From Vineibacter terrae (GTDB lineage Bacteria; Pseudomonadota; Alphaproteobacteria; Reyranellales; Reyranellaceae): DNA of 64,000 nt. The position numbers were made by a program, and so were the translations under genes. The DNA lies in the NCBI RefSeq assembly GCF_008039615.1, contig NZ_VDUZ01000029.1, positions 47,393-111,392 of the forward strand, in the 5' to 3' direction. This document shows, one piece after another, positions 26,586 to 35,938 of this stretch. Positions within the stretch are counted from its first letter, which is position 1; the number at the start of each line of letters is the position of its first letter. The notes beneath the pieces were generated by a model. That model did no database searches and was not told the origin of the DNA. It saw nothing but the letters and a program-made list of their open reading frames with translations.

Positions 26586-28535
26586 ATGGCGACCTTCCCG
26601 TGTCTGTTCAGCCCCGGTCGGATCGGGTCGCTCGCTGTGCCCAATCGTATTGTCTTCGCGGCCACCAGCTCGGAGCTGGCGGACAAGGACGGGTTCGTCG
26701 GCGACGATGTCGTCGAGTACTATGCCGAGCGGGCGCGTGGCGGTACCGGCCTGATCGTGGTCGAAGCGACCTATGTCGAGCAGGAAGGCAAGCGGCTGCA
26801 CCATAACGCGATGCTGCACGAGGATCGCTTCATCCCCGGCATGCGCAAGATCGTGCAGGCGGTCCACGCCCAAGGCGCCAGAATCGCGCTGCAGCTCAAT
26901 CACGGGGGCCGCGAATCGACCGTGGCTGTTTGTGGCTCGATCCCGTTGGCGCCGTCGCCGCTGGCCTCGCCCTTCACCGGCGTGGGTGGCGAGGTGGTGC
27001 CCAAGGAGCTGACGGTCGGCGAGATCGAGCGGATCGTGGGACGCTTCGCCGACGCGGCCGTCCGGGCTGCGGAGGCCGGCTACGACGCCGTCGAGCTGCA
27101 TGGCGCCCACGGCTATCTGATCGGCGAGTTCCTGTCGCCCGAGGCCAACAAGCGCGAGGACGCCTATGGCGGCGACACCAAGCGACGGGCGCGCTTCTGC
27201 ATCGAGCTGGTGCAGGCGATCAAGGCGCGGCTCGGAGCCGATTACCCCGTGATCGTCCGCATGAACGGCCGCGACCATGTCCCCGGCGGCCTGGAGCTCG
27301 ACGAGGCGATCGAGATCGCGACCCTGCTCGAGGCGGCCGGGGCCGATTCGATCAGCGTGTCCGGCGGTGTGCATGCCTCGCGGCCCTATATGGTGGTGCC
27401 CGGGATGTCAGTCGAGCGCGGCTGCTACATCGCCTACAGCGAGGCGATGCGGCAGCGGCTCGATGTGCCGGTGATGACCGTCGGCCGCATCAACACGCCT
27501 GAACTGGCCGAGGAGATCCTCGCCCGAGGCCAGGCCGACTATATCTGCCTCAGCCGGGCGTTGATCGCCGATCCGTATTTCCCTGCCAAGGCCAGGACGG
27601 GACGCGTCGAGACCATCGCGCCCTGCATCGCCTGCAACGAATGCATCGCGACCGTGCACCGCCACAAGGGGCTGGCCTGCACGGTGAACCCGATGGTCAG
27701 CCGCGAGCTGGAGCTCAAGCCGCTGGTCGCCGCGAAGCCGATCCCCCGGCGCATCGCGGTGGTCGGCAGTGGCGCTGCCGGCATGTCGGCGGCGGTGACG
27801 GCGGCGCGTCGCGGCCATGAGGTCCATCTCTTCGAGAAGGAGGCCCGGGTCGGCGGCCAGCTGCTGCTGGCCTACCAGCCGCCGCACCGCGAGGAGATCG
27901 AGAACGCCTTGCGCTACTTCAGGGCCGAGGTGGCACGCCTCGGCGTTTCGGTGCGGCTCAACGCACCGTTCTCGCTGGATGATGCGCGTACGCTTGATCC
28001 CCAGGCGATCATCGTCGCGACCGGCGCGGCGCCCTTGCGTCCGGACGTGCCCGGCGCCGACCTGCCGCACGTGCTCACCGGCTGGCGGGTGCTGGCCGGG
28101 CTGGAGGAGACGGGCCAGATCTGCGTCGTCGTGGGCGGCGGCCTGGTCGGCATGGAGGTCGCCGACCACCTGGCCGAGCAGGGCAAGACCGTCGTGCTGA
28201 TCGCGCGCTCGGAACTCTTGAAGAAAGCCGTGCATGCCGACCGCGTCTACTTCCTCGACCGCATCGCCGCGCTGAACATCGAGGTGCTGACGCATACCCG
28301 TCTGCTGGCGGTGGGCGAGGGCTGGGTCGAGATCGCACCCGAGAACCGCATCCGCCGCACGCTGCAAGGTGTGGACAGCGTGGTCTTCTGCACCGGGTAT
28401 GCGCCGCGCAAGGCCGAGACCGATGCCCTGGAGGGGCTGGGCGTGCCGGTCCATTATGCCGGCGATGTGCTGGGCTCGCGCAAGTTCTTCCAGGCCATTG
28501 AGGAGGGCACGATGGCTGCCTTGAATATCCTCTAA
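26586..28535 (+). CDS. FMN/FAD/4Fe-4S ene-reductase (2,4-dienoyl-CoA reductase / TMADH family), 649 aa
   Basis: The ATG follows AGGAGGAAA. Residues 1-330 form the old-yellow-enzyme barrel (LFSPGRIGSLAVPNRIVFAA; LQLNHGGRES; ELHGAHGYLIGEFLSP). The [4Fe-4S] motif CIACNEC...C has Cys347, 350, 353 and 365. The rest is a double Rossmann domain with VVGSGAAGMSAAVTAARRG for FAD and VVVGGGLVGMEVADHLAEQG for NAD(P)H. Such proteins reduce activated C=C bonds or demethylate amines. In this cluster reduction of an unsaturated acid or dienoate is the likely task. It is the third gene of the operon and stops two bases before operator 2. Confidence 0.9.
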   Translation: MATFPCLFSPGRIGSLAVPNRIVFAATSSELADKDGFVGDDVVEYYAERARGGTGLIVVEATYVEQEGKRLHHNAMLHEDRFIPGMRKIVQAVHAQGARIALQLNHGGRESTVAVCGSIPLAPSPLASPFTGVGGEVVPKELTVGEIERIVGRFADAAVRAAEAGYDAVELHGAHGYLIGEFLSPEANKREDAYGGDTKRRARFCIELVQAIKARLGADYPVIVRMNGRDHVPGGLELDEAIEIATLLEAAGADSISVSGGVHASRPYMVVPGMSVERGCYIAYSEAMRQRLDVPVMTVGRINTPELAEEILARGQADYICLSRALIADPYFPAKARTGRVETIAPCIACNECIATVHRHKGLACTVNPMVSRELELKPLVAAKPIPRRIAVVGSGAAGMSAAVTAARRGHEVHLFEKEARVGGQLLLAYQPPHREEIENALRYFRAEVARLGVSVRLNAPFSLDDARTLDPQAIIVATGAAPLRPDVPGADLPHVLTGWRVLAGLEETGQICVVVGGGLVGMEVADHLAEQGKTVVLIARSELLKKAVHADRVYFLDRIAALNIEVLTHTRLLAVGEGWVEIAPENRIRRTLQGVDSVVFCTGYAPRKAETDALEGLGVPVHYAGDVLGSRKFFQAIEEGTMAALNIL

Positions 28536-28537
28536 GC

Positions 28538-28550
28538 GTCAACTGTTGAC
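28538..28550. promoter_or_regulatory. GntR operator candidate, site 2
   Basis: GTCAACTGTTGAC, identical to site 1, starts two bases after the ene-reductase stop and 66 bases upstream of the flavoprotein start. It probably controls the flavoprotein-gntR unit. Confidence 0.75.
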
Positions 28551-28615
28551 AGTTTGCGAGCGGACCGCTAGCTTCCGACCACGCTGAAACGGACAATCGG
28601 AAAAGGAGAGACGCG

Positions 28616-30112
28616 ATGGCCGCAGCCGCCGTTTACGACGTGATCGTGGTGGGCGCCGGCAACGCGGCGATCTGCGCGGCGCTATCGGCGTCGGAGCAGG
28701 GCGCCAAGGTGCTGATGCTGGAGAAGGCGCCCGAGGCGGAGCGCGGCGGCAACTCGTTGTTCACGGCTGGCGGCTTCCGCTTCGTGCATGACGGGCTGGA
28801 CGACCTGCGCGGCGACATCCTGCAGGATCTCTCCGAAGCCGAGGTGGCGCAGATCGTGCTGCCGCCGCTGCCCAAGCAGACCTTCGTCGACGACCTCATG
28901 CGCGTCACCGAGAACAACGCTGACGAGGGACTGGCCGAGCTCCTGACCGGCCGCTCGCGCGACACCATGCGCTGGATGCGCCACCACAAGGTGCGCTTCG
29001 TGCCCATGTTCGGCCGTCAGTCCTACAAGGTCGACGGCAAGCACCATTTCTATGGCGGCGTCAACATCGAGGCCGTCGGCGGCGGCTGGGGCCTGGTCGA
29101 CCAGCTCATGAAGGCGGCCGAGCGCAACGGCATCGACATCCGCTACGACACGGGCCTGGTCCGCCTGATCCAGGACAAGCGCGGCAAGGTCGTGGGCGTG
29201 ACGGCCAAGGGGCCCGAGGGCTTCGAGGACCTCAAGGCACGGGCCGTGGTGCTGGCCTGCGGCGGCTTCGAGGCCAACCCGGAAATGCGCACCCGCTATC
29301 TGGGGCCGGGCTGGGAACTGTGCCGGGTGCGCGGCACGCGGCATAACACCGGTGACGGCATCAGGGCCGCCCTCGACATCGGCGCCCAGCCGTTCGGCGG
29401 CTGGTCGACCTGCCATGCCGTGGCCTGGGACATCAGCGCGCCACCCTATGGCGACCGGGTCATCCTCGACAACTTCCAGAAGCATTCCTATCCGATCGGC
29501 ATCGTCGTCAACATGAAGGGCGAGCGGTTCGTGGACGAGGGTGCCGATTACCGCAACCATACCTACGCCAAGTACGGCCGCGAGATCATGAAGCAGCCGC
29601 AGCGGGCGGCGGTGCAGATTTTCGATGCCAAGACGATCGGCATGGTGCGCGACGAGTATCGCATCCGCCAGGTGACCAAGGCCGAGGCCAACAGCCTCGA
29701 GGAGCTGGCCCAGAAGCTGGAGATTGACGTCGAGGGCCTGACCCGGACCGTCCGGGAGTTCAACGCCGCCTGCCAGCCCGGCACCTACAACCCGTCCATC
29801 CTCGACGGCAAGGGCACCAAGGGCATCACCCCGCCCAAGTCCAACTGGGCCCTGCCCATCGACACGCCGCCATACGCCGGCTTCGTGGTCACCTGCGGCA
29901 TCACCTTCACCTTCGGCGGCCTGCGGATCAGCACGGAAGGAGAGGTGCTGGACCTCGTGGACCGGCCGATCCCGGGCCTCTACGCCGCCGGCGAGCTGGT
30001 GGGCGGCATCTTCTACGGCAACTACCTGGGCGGCGCCGGCCTGATGTCAGGTGCCGTGTTCGGTCGGCTGGCTGGACAAAGCGCCGGGCGGCATATTAAG
30101 AACGCGCGCTGA
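28616..30112 (+). CDS. FAD-dependent tricarballylate dehydrogenase-like flavoprotein 1, 498 aa
   Basis: The ATG follows AAAAGGAGA. It belongs to the succinate dehydrogenase/fumarate reductase flavoprotein superfamily. The N-terminal FAD site is DVIVVGAGNAAICAALSASEQG with Glu in VLMLEKAP, then RGGNSLFTAGGFRF. The C-terminal TFGGLRISTEGEVLD...IPGLYAAGELVGGIFYGNYLGGAGLMSG is the TcuA-like FAD/active-site region. TcuA oxidises tricarballylate to cis-aconitate. No heme or FeS domain is present. It is 66 bases downstream of operator 2 and upstream of gntR. Its paralogue is at 41227-42711. Substrate inferred to be a saturated polycarboxylate. Confidence 0.88.
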   Translation: MAAAAVYDVIVVGAGNAAICAALSASEQGAKVLMLEKAPEAERGGNSLFTAGGFRFVHDGLDDLRGDILQDLSEAEVAQIVLPPLPKQTFVDDLMRVTENNADEGLAELLTGRSRDTMRWMRHHKVRFVPMFGRQSYKVDGKHHFYGGVNIEAVGGGWGLVDQLMKAAERNGIDIRYDTGLVRLIQDKRGKVVGVTAKGPEGFEDLKARAVVLACGGFEANPEMRTRYLGPGWELCRVRGTRHNTGDGIRAALDIGAQPFGGWSTCHAVAWDISAPPYGDRVILDNFQKHSYPIGIVVNMKGERFVDEGADYRNHTYAKYGREIMKQPQRAAVQIFDAKTIGMVRDEYRIRQVTKAEANSLEELAQKLEIDVEGLTRTVREFNAACQPGTYNPSILDGKGTKGITPPKSNWALPIDTPPYAGFVVTCGITFTFGGLRISTEGEVLDLVDRPIPGLYAAGELVGGIFYGNYLGGAGLMSGAVFGRLAGQSAGRHIKNAR

Positions 30113-30178
30113 GTTGACCGAGTGCGCGCCGGGTCTTCTCGCGCAGACTGAACGACCAGGCGAAAAGGGCCTCCCTTG

Positions 30179-30928
30179 ATGAGCGGCCTTCTGAACAACA
30201 AGGTTCGGGCACAATCACTCGTTGATGTCGTCGCCGAAAGGATCGAGGCGGCGATCATCAGCGGAGACCTTCAACCGGGCAGCAAGATCAGCGAGCAGGC
30301 CCTGGCCGCCTCGCTGGGGGTGAGCCGCGGTCCCCTGCGCGAGGCCATCAGGCGGCTGGAAGGCCGCAAGCTCTTGCAGCGCACGGCCAATATCGGCGTG
30401 CGCGTCGCCGAATTGTCGCTGCAGGACCTCCATGCGGTGCTGCAGGTGCGGGAAGCGCTGGAGGGCATGGCCTGCGCGCTCGCCGCTCAGAACATGACCG
30501 ATGCCGAGCTCAAGGCGTTGGCCGAGCTGCTGGACGCGCACCAGCAGCAGAAGAGCATCCGGGACGGCACCGGCTACTACCAGGAATCGAAGGATTTCGA
30601 TTTCCACTTCCGGATCGCCAAGGGCAGCCGCAACGAGCGCCTGGTGCAGATGCTGTGCGAGGATCTCTACTACCTGCTGCGGGTCTATCGCTACAAGTCG
30701 AGCACCAAGGCCGGTCGCGCCAAGAGGGCGCTGCAGGAGCACAAGGATATCGTCGCCGCGCTCATGCGCCGCGATCCCGTCGACGCGGAGCAGAAGATGC
30801 GCCAGCACCTGCGCAACGCCCGCGAGTTCGTGGAGGAGCAGCTGCGCGACGCCGAGGCCGCTCCCAAGCCGGCACCCGTCAAGGGGCCGGAGCCGCGCGT
30901 GCGTTCGCTGAAGCCAACGGGGGCGTGA
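30179..30928 (+). CDS. GntR/FCD-family transcriptional regulator, 249 aa
   Basis: The ATG at 30179 is preceded in-frame by TTG at 30176. Residues 10-75 form the winged helix-turn-helix (VVAERIEAAIISGDLQPGSKISEQALAASLGVSRGPLREAIRRLEGRKLL). Residues about 85-225 are the FCD ligand domain with the Asp/His metal-ligand pattern (RIAKGS, EHKDIVAALMRRDPVDAEQKMRQHL). FCD regulators commonly answer to carboxylic acids. It lies among the operator sites of this cluster, so it is the obvious candidate to bind GTCAAC-N-GTTGAC. It shares a unit with the flavoprotein upstream; autoregulation is likely. Confidence 0.93.
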   Translation: MSGLLNNKVRAQSLVDVVAERIEAAIISGDLQPGSKISEQALAASLGVSRGPLREAIRRLEGRKLLQRTANIGVRVAELSLQDLHAVLQVREALEGMACALAAQNMTDAELKALAELLDAHQQQKSIRDGTGYYQESKDFDFHFRIAKGSRNERLVQMLCEDLYYLLRVYRYKSSTKAGRAKRALQEHKDIVAALMRRDPVDAEQKMRQHLRNAREFVEEQLRDAEAAPKPAPVKGPEPRVRSLKPTGA

Positions 30929-30939
30929 CGAGCCAACCG

Positions 30940-31018
30940 GTCATCCCGAGCGAAGCGAGGGATCTCCTGAGGATCGAGGCTCCCTTCGCAGGAGATCCCT
31001 CGCTGCGCTCGGGATGAC
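30940..31018. repeat. Family A palindromic repeat
   Basis: Arms GTCATCCCGAGCG-AAGCGAGGGATCTCC and the inverted CCCTCGCTGCGCTCGGGATGAC bracket a variable middle. It fills the gap between the convergent gntR and lyase genes and could serve as a bidirectional terminator. Confidence 0.85.
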
Positions 31019-31035
31019 GTGGTGATCTTCGGCGC

Positions 31036-31965
31036 TTACCGCTTCGCGATGGTCTGCGGCATGCCCTCCGGGACCACCGACGTGATGATCGAGGAGTCGA
31101 GCGCCTCGTACTGGTGGTAGCCGATCGTGGCGTAGAGCTCCGACCGTGTCTGCATGCGGTCGATCAAGCGATGCGTGCCGCCGTCGTGGCGGATGCCGGC
31201 GAACAGCTCGCCATGGGCCTTGGCCGCCATGCGCAACGCGCTCACCGGCCAGATGATCATCTTGTAGCCCAGCGCCTCGAACTCCGACGCCGTCATGAAC
31301 GGCGTGCGCCCGAACTCGGTCATGTTGGCAAGCAGCGGCACCTTGATGGTCCGGGCGAAGGTACGGAAGGCCTCGGCGTTGCCCAGAGCCTCGGGGAAGA
31401 TCGCATCGGCGCCGGCATCGATATAGAGCTGCGCCCGCCTGATGGCACCTTCCAGGCCCTCGCTGTCGGCGGCATCGGTGCGCGCGATGATGTAGAGATG
31501 CCGGCGTGCGCGCGCGGCGGCCGCGATCTTCGCCGCCATGTCGTTGGGGGCCGCCAGCCGCTTGTCGTTGAGGTGGCCGCACTTCTTGGGCAGCAGCTGA
31601 TCCTCGATCTGGACGGCGGCGGCGCCGGCATCCTCGAACGCACGCACCATGTGCATGACGTTCAGGGCTTCGCCGAAACCCGTGTCGCCGTCGACCACGA
31701 CCGGCAGCTGGGCCGCGCGCGCCACCTGGCGCACGAAAAAGCAGACGTCGTCGATCGTGAGGATGCCGAGGTCGGGCAGCCCCATGGAGGCGGACATCGC
31801 TGCGCCCGACAGGTAGAGCGCCTCGAACTGCGCTTCCCTGGCTTGCAACGCCACCAGGCCATTATAGGCGCCGGGGATCTGCAGGATGCCGGGCCGATCC
31901 AGCAGCTTGCGAAGGCGAAGGCCGGCCGGCTCGGCCGGCAGGTCCTGGGCGACCAGATAAGTCAT
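31036..31965 (-). CDS. PrpB-like lyase of the isocitrate lyase/PEP mutase family, 309 aa
   Basis: The family signature is complete: YLSGAAMSASMGLPDLGI near residue 51, the Mg site VDGDTGFGEA (Asp92, Asp94), EDQLLPKKCGH with the catalytic Cys129, then IARTDA, DAIFPEAL and LLANMTEFGRTP. The KKCGH motif is that of 2-methylisocitrate lyase (PrpB) and related 2,3-dimethylmalate lyases, rather than PEP mutase. It would split a 2-hydroxy tricarboxylate or dimethylmalate type acid into pyruvate or glyoxylate plus a dicarboxylate or propionate. It is second in a minus-strand unit after the aldehyde dehydrogenase, which starts behind operator 3. Confidence 0.9.
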   Translation of the reverse strand: MTYLVAQDLPAEPAGLRLRKLLDRPGILQIPGAYNGLVALQAREAQFEALYLSGAAMSASMGLPDLGILTIDDVCFFVRQVARAAQLPVVVDGDTGFGEALNVMHMVRAFEDAGAAAVQIEDQLLPKKCGHLNDKRLAAPNDMAAKIAAAARARRHLYIIARTDAADSEGLEGAIRRAQLYIDAGADAIFPEALGNAEAFRTFARTIKVPLLANMTEFGRTPFMTASEFEALGYKMIIWPVSALRMAAKAHGELFAGIRHDGGTHRLIDRMQTRSELYATIGYHQYEALDSSIITSVVPEGMPQTIAKR

Positions 31966-31999
31966 CGGGCATCCATGCCTGTGTGAGAGTCGGGTCGCC

Positions 32000-33478
32000 T
32001 CACGCCTTCACCGCGAAGGGGTCGCGCGTCTCGTCGGAGAAATCGATCATGACGTTCTTGCTGGTGGTGAACTCCAGCAGGCCTTGCTCGCCGCGCTCGC
32101 GGCCGAAGCCGCTATGCTTGACGCCGCCGAACGGCGCCTGGGCCGCGACCATGCGGTAGGTGTTGACCCAGACCACGCCGGTGCGCATGGCGCGGATCAT
32201 GCGCAGCGCGCGTGACACGTCGCGGGTCCATACGCCGCAGGCAAGGCCGTAGGGCGAGGCATTGCCGATCGCCACGGCCTGCGCTTCCTCGTCGAACGGG
32301 ATCACCGAGAGCACCGGCCCGAAGATCTCCTCCTGGGCCACGCGCATCGTGTTGTCGACGTCGGCGAAGATCGTGGGCTGGATGAAGAGGCCCTTGGCGA
32401 GATCGCCGTCGCGCGCCGGGCCGCCGCCGGTCACCAGCCGCGCGCCTTCCTTCCGGGCGATGTCGATGTAGTCGAGGATGCGGCGGAACTGCGGCTCGTT
32501 GGCCGCGGTGCCCATCTCGGTGGCAGGGTTGCGCGGATCGCCCATCACGATCTTCTGCGCCCGCTCGGCCAGGCGCGTGACCATCCGGTCGTAGACCGGC
32601 CGCTGCACGAGAAGCCGGGAGCCGGCGATGCAGGTCTGGCCGGTGGCTGCGAATATCCCTGCCAGCGCGCCGACCACGGCCTTGTCCATGTCGGCATCGG
32701 CGAAGACGATGTTGGGCGACTTGCCGCCGAGCTCCAGCGTCACCGGCGTGAGGTTGCGGCCAGCGGTGGCCGCGATCTCGCGTCCGGCGTTGGGGCTGCC
32801 GGTGAAGCTCACCTTGTCGAGGCCACCGCCGGCCACGAGCGCGCGTCCGATCCTGGCATCGCCAGTGACGATGTTCACGACCCCGGGCGGGAAGCCTGCC
32901 TGCTCGACAAGCTTGCCGAACTCCAGCGTGGTGGCCGACGCATGCTCCGATGGCTTGATCACGACGCAGTTGCCGGCCGCCAGCGCCGCCGGCAGCTTGT
33001 TGGCCAGCAGCGCGATAGGGGAGTTCCAGGCCGTGATGATGCCGACGACGCCGTAGGGCTCGCGCACCGCGAAATCCATGATGTCGGGCTGGTCGAGCGG
33101 GATCACGTTGCCCCAGATCTTGTCGGCGTAGCCGGCGAAGAAGCGGTAGACGCGGGCGGCGAAGAACATCTGCGAGCGCGTCTCGCGGATCACCTTGCCG
33201 TTGTCGGTGGTCTCCAGCAGCGAGATGCGGTCGGCGTTCTCCTCCAGCAGCGCCGCCAGCCGGTTGAGCAGGGTGGCACGCTCAAGGCCGCTGGTGCGGC
33301 GCCACGTGGCTTCGAAGGCCTGCCGTGCCGCCGCCGTGGCGGCCGCGACATCGGCCTCGGTCGCGGCCGGGATGTGAGCCCAGACCTCCTGGTTGAAGGG
33401 GTTTATCGCCTCGAATGTTCCGCCGTCCGCGCTGTCCCGCCACTTGCCATCGATGAAGAGCTGATACTTCGCGACCAT
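32000..33478 (-). CDS. NAD(P)-dependent aldehyde dehydrogenase, 492 aa
   Basis: The start MVAKYQLFIDGKWRDS follows AGGAGATCC. Catalytic features are LELGGKSPNIVFADAD with the general-base Glu, GQTCIAGSRLLVQ with Cys283, FTGSPNAGREIAATAG for the cofactor, and EEIFGPVLSVI. Full length is normal for the superfamily. It most resembles hydroxymuconic-semialdehyde or betaine-aldehyde type enzymes, but substrate cannot be assigned. It starts the minus-strand unit with the lyase; operator 3 lies between it and the ABC transporter genes. It probably oxidises a semialdehyde product of the pathway. Confidence 0.9.
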   Translation of the reverse strand: MVAKYQLFIDGKWRDSADGGTFEAINPFNQEVWAHIPAATEADVAAATAAARQAFEATWRRTSGLERATLLNRLAALLEENADRISLLETTDNGKVIRETRSQMFFAARVYRFFAGYADKIWGNVIPLDQPDIMDFAVREPYGVVGIITAWNSPIALLANKLPAALAAGNCVVIKPSEHASATTLEFGKLVEQAGFPPGVVNIVTGDARIGRALVAGGGLDKVSFTGSPNAGREIAATAGRNLTPVTLELGGKSPNIVFADADMDKAVVGALAGIFAATGQTCIAGSRLLVQRPVYDRMVTRLAERAQKIVMGDPRNPATEMGTAANEPQFRRILDYIDIARKEGARLVTGGGPARDGDLAKGLFIQPTIFADVDNTMRVAQEEIFGPVLSVIPFDEEAQAVAIGNASPYGLACGVWTRDVSRALRMIRAMRTGVVWVNTYRMVAAQAPFGGVKHSGFGRERGEQGLLEFTTSKNVMIDFSDETRDPFAVKA

Positions 33479-33535
33479 GAACGCGGATCTCCTGCGGCGC
33501 TGAGTAGCCGCATTGTCGACAAACTCAACAAAAGT

Positions 33536-33548
33536 GTCAACAGTTGAC
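33536..33548. promoter_or_regulatory. GntR operator candidate, site 3
   Basis: GTCAACAGTTGAC is the same palindrome read on the other strand. It lies in the 150-bp divergent gap between the aldehyde dehydrogenase and the substrate-binding protein gene, so it could regulate both. Confidence 0.75.
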
Positions 33549-33628
33549 TATAAGCAGACAACTGCCTAAAGTCCGCGGCCAATGCCGCTTTCGAATGCGC
33601 GATTGCCGGCGGTTCCAAGGAGGAAACC

Positions 33629-34795
33629 ATGAAGCGGCTTCTGACGGCTGCGCTGCTGCCCGCGGCGTGCGCGATCGCCATCCCGGCGGCGCAGGCCGAA
33701 ACCCTGAAGATCGGCGTGCTGGCCACCCTTTCCGGGGCGGGTACGGCCTGGGGGATGTCGATGCAGGGCGCCGCGGATCTCGCCGCCGAGGACGTCAACG
33801 GCAAGGGCGGCCTTGAGGTCGGCGGCAAGAAGTACAAGATCGAGGTCGTGGCCTACGACGACAAGTACAAGGCAAGCGACGCGCTGACCGCCATCAACCG
33901 CCTGGCGTTCGACGACCGCATCAAGTTCGTGGTCGGGCCCGTGGGCTCGGCGCCGGCGCTGGCCATCCTGCCGGTGAGCACGGAGAACAAGGTCATCACC
34001 ATGACCATGGGCTTCACGCCCAAGGCGCTGTCGCCGGATTACAAGTACAGCTTCCGTCCGGTGCTGCCCTCCGACGTCTTCTCCGACCCGCAGATCAAAT
34101 GGGTCGTCGAGAAGCTGGGCGGCAAGCGTATCGGCGGCCTGTTCCCCAATGACGAGAGCGGCCAGCAGGTGGCGGCGGCCAACGAGAAGGCCTACGAGGC
34201 CGTCGGCGCCAAGTTCGTGGCCAAGGAGTTCTTCGAGCGCGAGCGCGTCGATTTCGTGCCGCTGCTGACACGCGTCCTGGCGCAGAAGATCGATGCCTTC
34301 GAGCTCGACGGCAACTCGCCGCAGACCGCCGGCCTGCTGGTGAAGCAGCTGCGCGAGCTCGGCTTCAAGGGGCCGATCATCCGCACCGGCGGCGATGCCA
34401 CGGCCGACATCGTGAAGATCGCCGGCAAGGAGGCGACGGAGAACGTCTATGTCCACCAGCCGATCGACCTGTCGTCGCCGGCCATCCAGCAATACACCAA
34501 GCGCTTCGAGGACAAGTACAAGATCCCGCTGAACGCCTTCAGCCCGTTCTTCTATGCCAACCTGCAGATGCTGTTCGAGGCCATGCGCAAGGCCGGCACC
34601 GTCAGCGACACCGACAAGATCCGCGACGCGATGCTGGCGCTGAAGGATTTCGACACGGTCCTGGGCAAGGTGAACTGGACCGGGCAGGCGCAGTGGAAGT
34701 CGAACCAGCAGCTCGACGCGCCGTTCTACGTGGCGCTGATCAAGAATGGCGCGCCTGTGGTCGTCGCCAAGTGCACGCCCGCCAAGTGCGAGTAG
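33629..34795 (+). CDS. ABC transporter substrate-binding protein (LivK type), 388 aa
   Basis: The ATG follows AAGGAGGAAACC. A signal peptide MKRLLTAALLPAACAIAIPA-AQA ends at about residue 23. The mature protein has the branched-chain-amino-acid-binding-protein fold: LKIGVLATLSGAGTAWG, AAEDVNGKGGLEVGGKKYKIEVVAYDDKYKA, FVVGPVGSAPALAILPV. Members of this family also bind aromatic acids and small carboxylates, so an amino-acid substrate is not required. It is the first of five importer genes; the start is 81 bases after operator 3. It acts in the periplasm. Confidence 0.93.
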   Translation: MKRLLTAALLPAACAIAIPAAQAETLKIGVLATLSGAGTAWGMSMQGAADLAAEDVNGKGGLEVGGKKYKIEVVAYDDKYKASDALTAINRLAFDDRIKFVVGPVGSAPALAILPVSTENKVITMTMGFTPKALSPDYKYSFRPVLPSDVFSDPQIKWVVEKLGGKRIGGLFPNDESGQQVAAANEKAYEAVGAKFVAKEFFERERVDFVPLLTRVLAQKIDAFELDGNSPQTAGLLVKQLRELGFKGPIIRTGGDATADIVKIAGKEATENVYVHQPIDLSSPAIQQYTKRFEDKYKIPLNAFSPFFYANLQMLFEAMRKAGTVSDTDKIRDAMLALKDFDTVLGKVNWTGQAQWKSNQQLDAPFYVALIKNGAPVVVAKCTPAKCE

Positions 34796-35065
34796 CCAGC
34801 ACCAGGTGAGCCATAGCGGTCAGCCCGAGCGTGTGCAGCTTAATCCTTCCCCCGGAGGGGGAAGGTGCCCCGAAGGGGCGGATGGGGGATGTTTGAACGA
34901 ATTCGCTGATCCTAAGCCACATCGAATCCGTTGCAACATCCCCCTTCCGGCGCTTCGCGCCACCTTCCCCCTCCGGGGGAAGGAAAAGATCGCAAGCTCC
35001 GAGCGAGCGTGGTGATGCTCGCTGTGCCCGGGATGACAGCCGTTATCTGACACAAGGCGACGCCA
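34796..35065. other. Gap between binding protein and permease genes, filled by repeat B1
   Basis: The 270 bp hold a family B palindrome (34845-34983) in a family A-like flank (AGCCCGAGCG... at 34823 and CCCGGGATGAC near 35030). The hairpin may reduce expression of the permease genes relative to the binding protein, as in other ABC operons. Confidence 0.7.
34845..34983. repeat. Family B palindromic repeat, copy B1
   Basis: CCTTCCCCCGGAGGGGGAAG forms the left hairpin and CCTTCCCCCTCCGGGGGAAG the right one, and the middle arms GGGGGATGTT and AACATCCCCC pair across the loop. Copies with the same order are at 51000, 52749 and 56861. Confidence 0.9.
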
Positions 35066-35935
35066 ATGGACTACCCGACGCTCCTGGCGCAGGCCACGGT
35101 GAACGGCCTCGTCATCGGCACGATGTACATGCTGATGGCCGTAGGCTTCACCCTGGTGTTCGGAATCATGCGCGTGGTCAACTTCGCGCATGGCGAATTC
35201 TACATGCTGGGCACGTTCGTGGCGTTCTTCACGTACGCCCAATGGGAGCTGCCCTTCATCGTTGCGCTGGCTGCGGCGGCATTGTGCATCGGCATCCTGG
35301 GCGCGCTGGTGGAGCGCGCCGTCATACAGCCGTTCCGCACCGATGAGCTGTCCGGCATGATCGCCACGCTCGCGGTCTCGGTGATCATCCAGAACGGCGC
35401 CGTGCTGGCCTGGGGGCCGACGCCGCGCTCGATGCCCAATGTCATCGACGGCGTCCTGACCATCGGCCCCTTCACCTTCCCGTGGTCGCGGCTGCTGGTG
35501 ATCGCGGCTGCGGCGCTGATCTTCGCGGCGTTCTGGTTCTTCATCCAGCGCACCCGGATCGGGCGGGCCATGCGCGCGGTCGCGCAGGATACCGAGACCG
35601 CGCTCATCCAGGGAATCCGCGTCAATACCATCTACCCGATCGCCTTCGGCATGAGCGTGGCGCTGGCGGCCCTGGCGGGTGCGCTGATGGCGCCGATCTT
35701 CTCGGTATCGCCGTTCGTGGGCCTGACGCCGATGCTGAAGGCCTTCGTGGTCGTGATCCTGGGCGGGCTGGGCTCCGTGCCCGGCGCCGTGGTCGGCGGC
35801 CTGCTGCTGGGCCTGATCGAGAGCTTCACGGCGACCCTGTTCGGCTCGCTGGTGGCCGATATCCTGCAGCTGCTGCTGGTGATCCTGATCCTGCTGGTGC
35901 GGCCCTGGGGCCTGCTCGGCCAGAAGGAGGCGTAG
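35066..35935 (+). CDS. livH: Branched-chain-type ABC permease LivH, 289 aa
   Basis: The protein has about eight hydrophobic spans and the family motifs LAQATVNGLVIGTMYMLMAVGFTLVFGIMRVVNFAHGEFYMLG and MRAVAQDTETALIQGI, the cytoplasmic loop that contacts the ATPase. The end reads LLLVILILLVRPWGLLGQKEA, typical of LivH. The ATG has only a weak ribosome site, so a repeat-separated transcript or coupling is possible. It is followed by livM after three bases. Confidence 0.93.
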   Translation: MDYPTLLAQATVNGLVIGTMYMLMAVGFTLVFGIMRVVNFAHGEFYMLGTFVAFFTYAQWELPFIVALAAAALCIGILGALVERAVIQPFRTDELSGMIATLAVSVIIQNGAVLAWGPTPRSMPNVIDGVLTIGPFTFPWSRLLVIAAAALIFAAFWFFIQRTRIGRAMRAVAQDTETALIQGIRVNTIYPIAFGMSVALAALAGALMAPIFSVSPFVGLTPMLKAFVVVILGGLGSVPGAVVGGLLLGLIESFTATLFGSLVADILQLLLVILILLVRPWGLLGQKEA

Positions 35936-35938
35936 GCG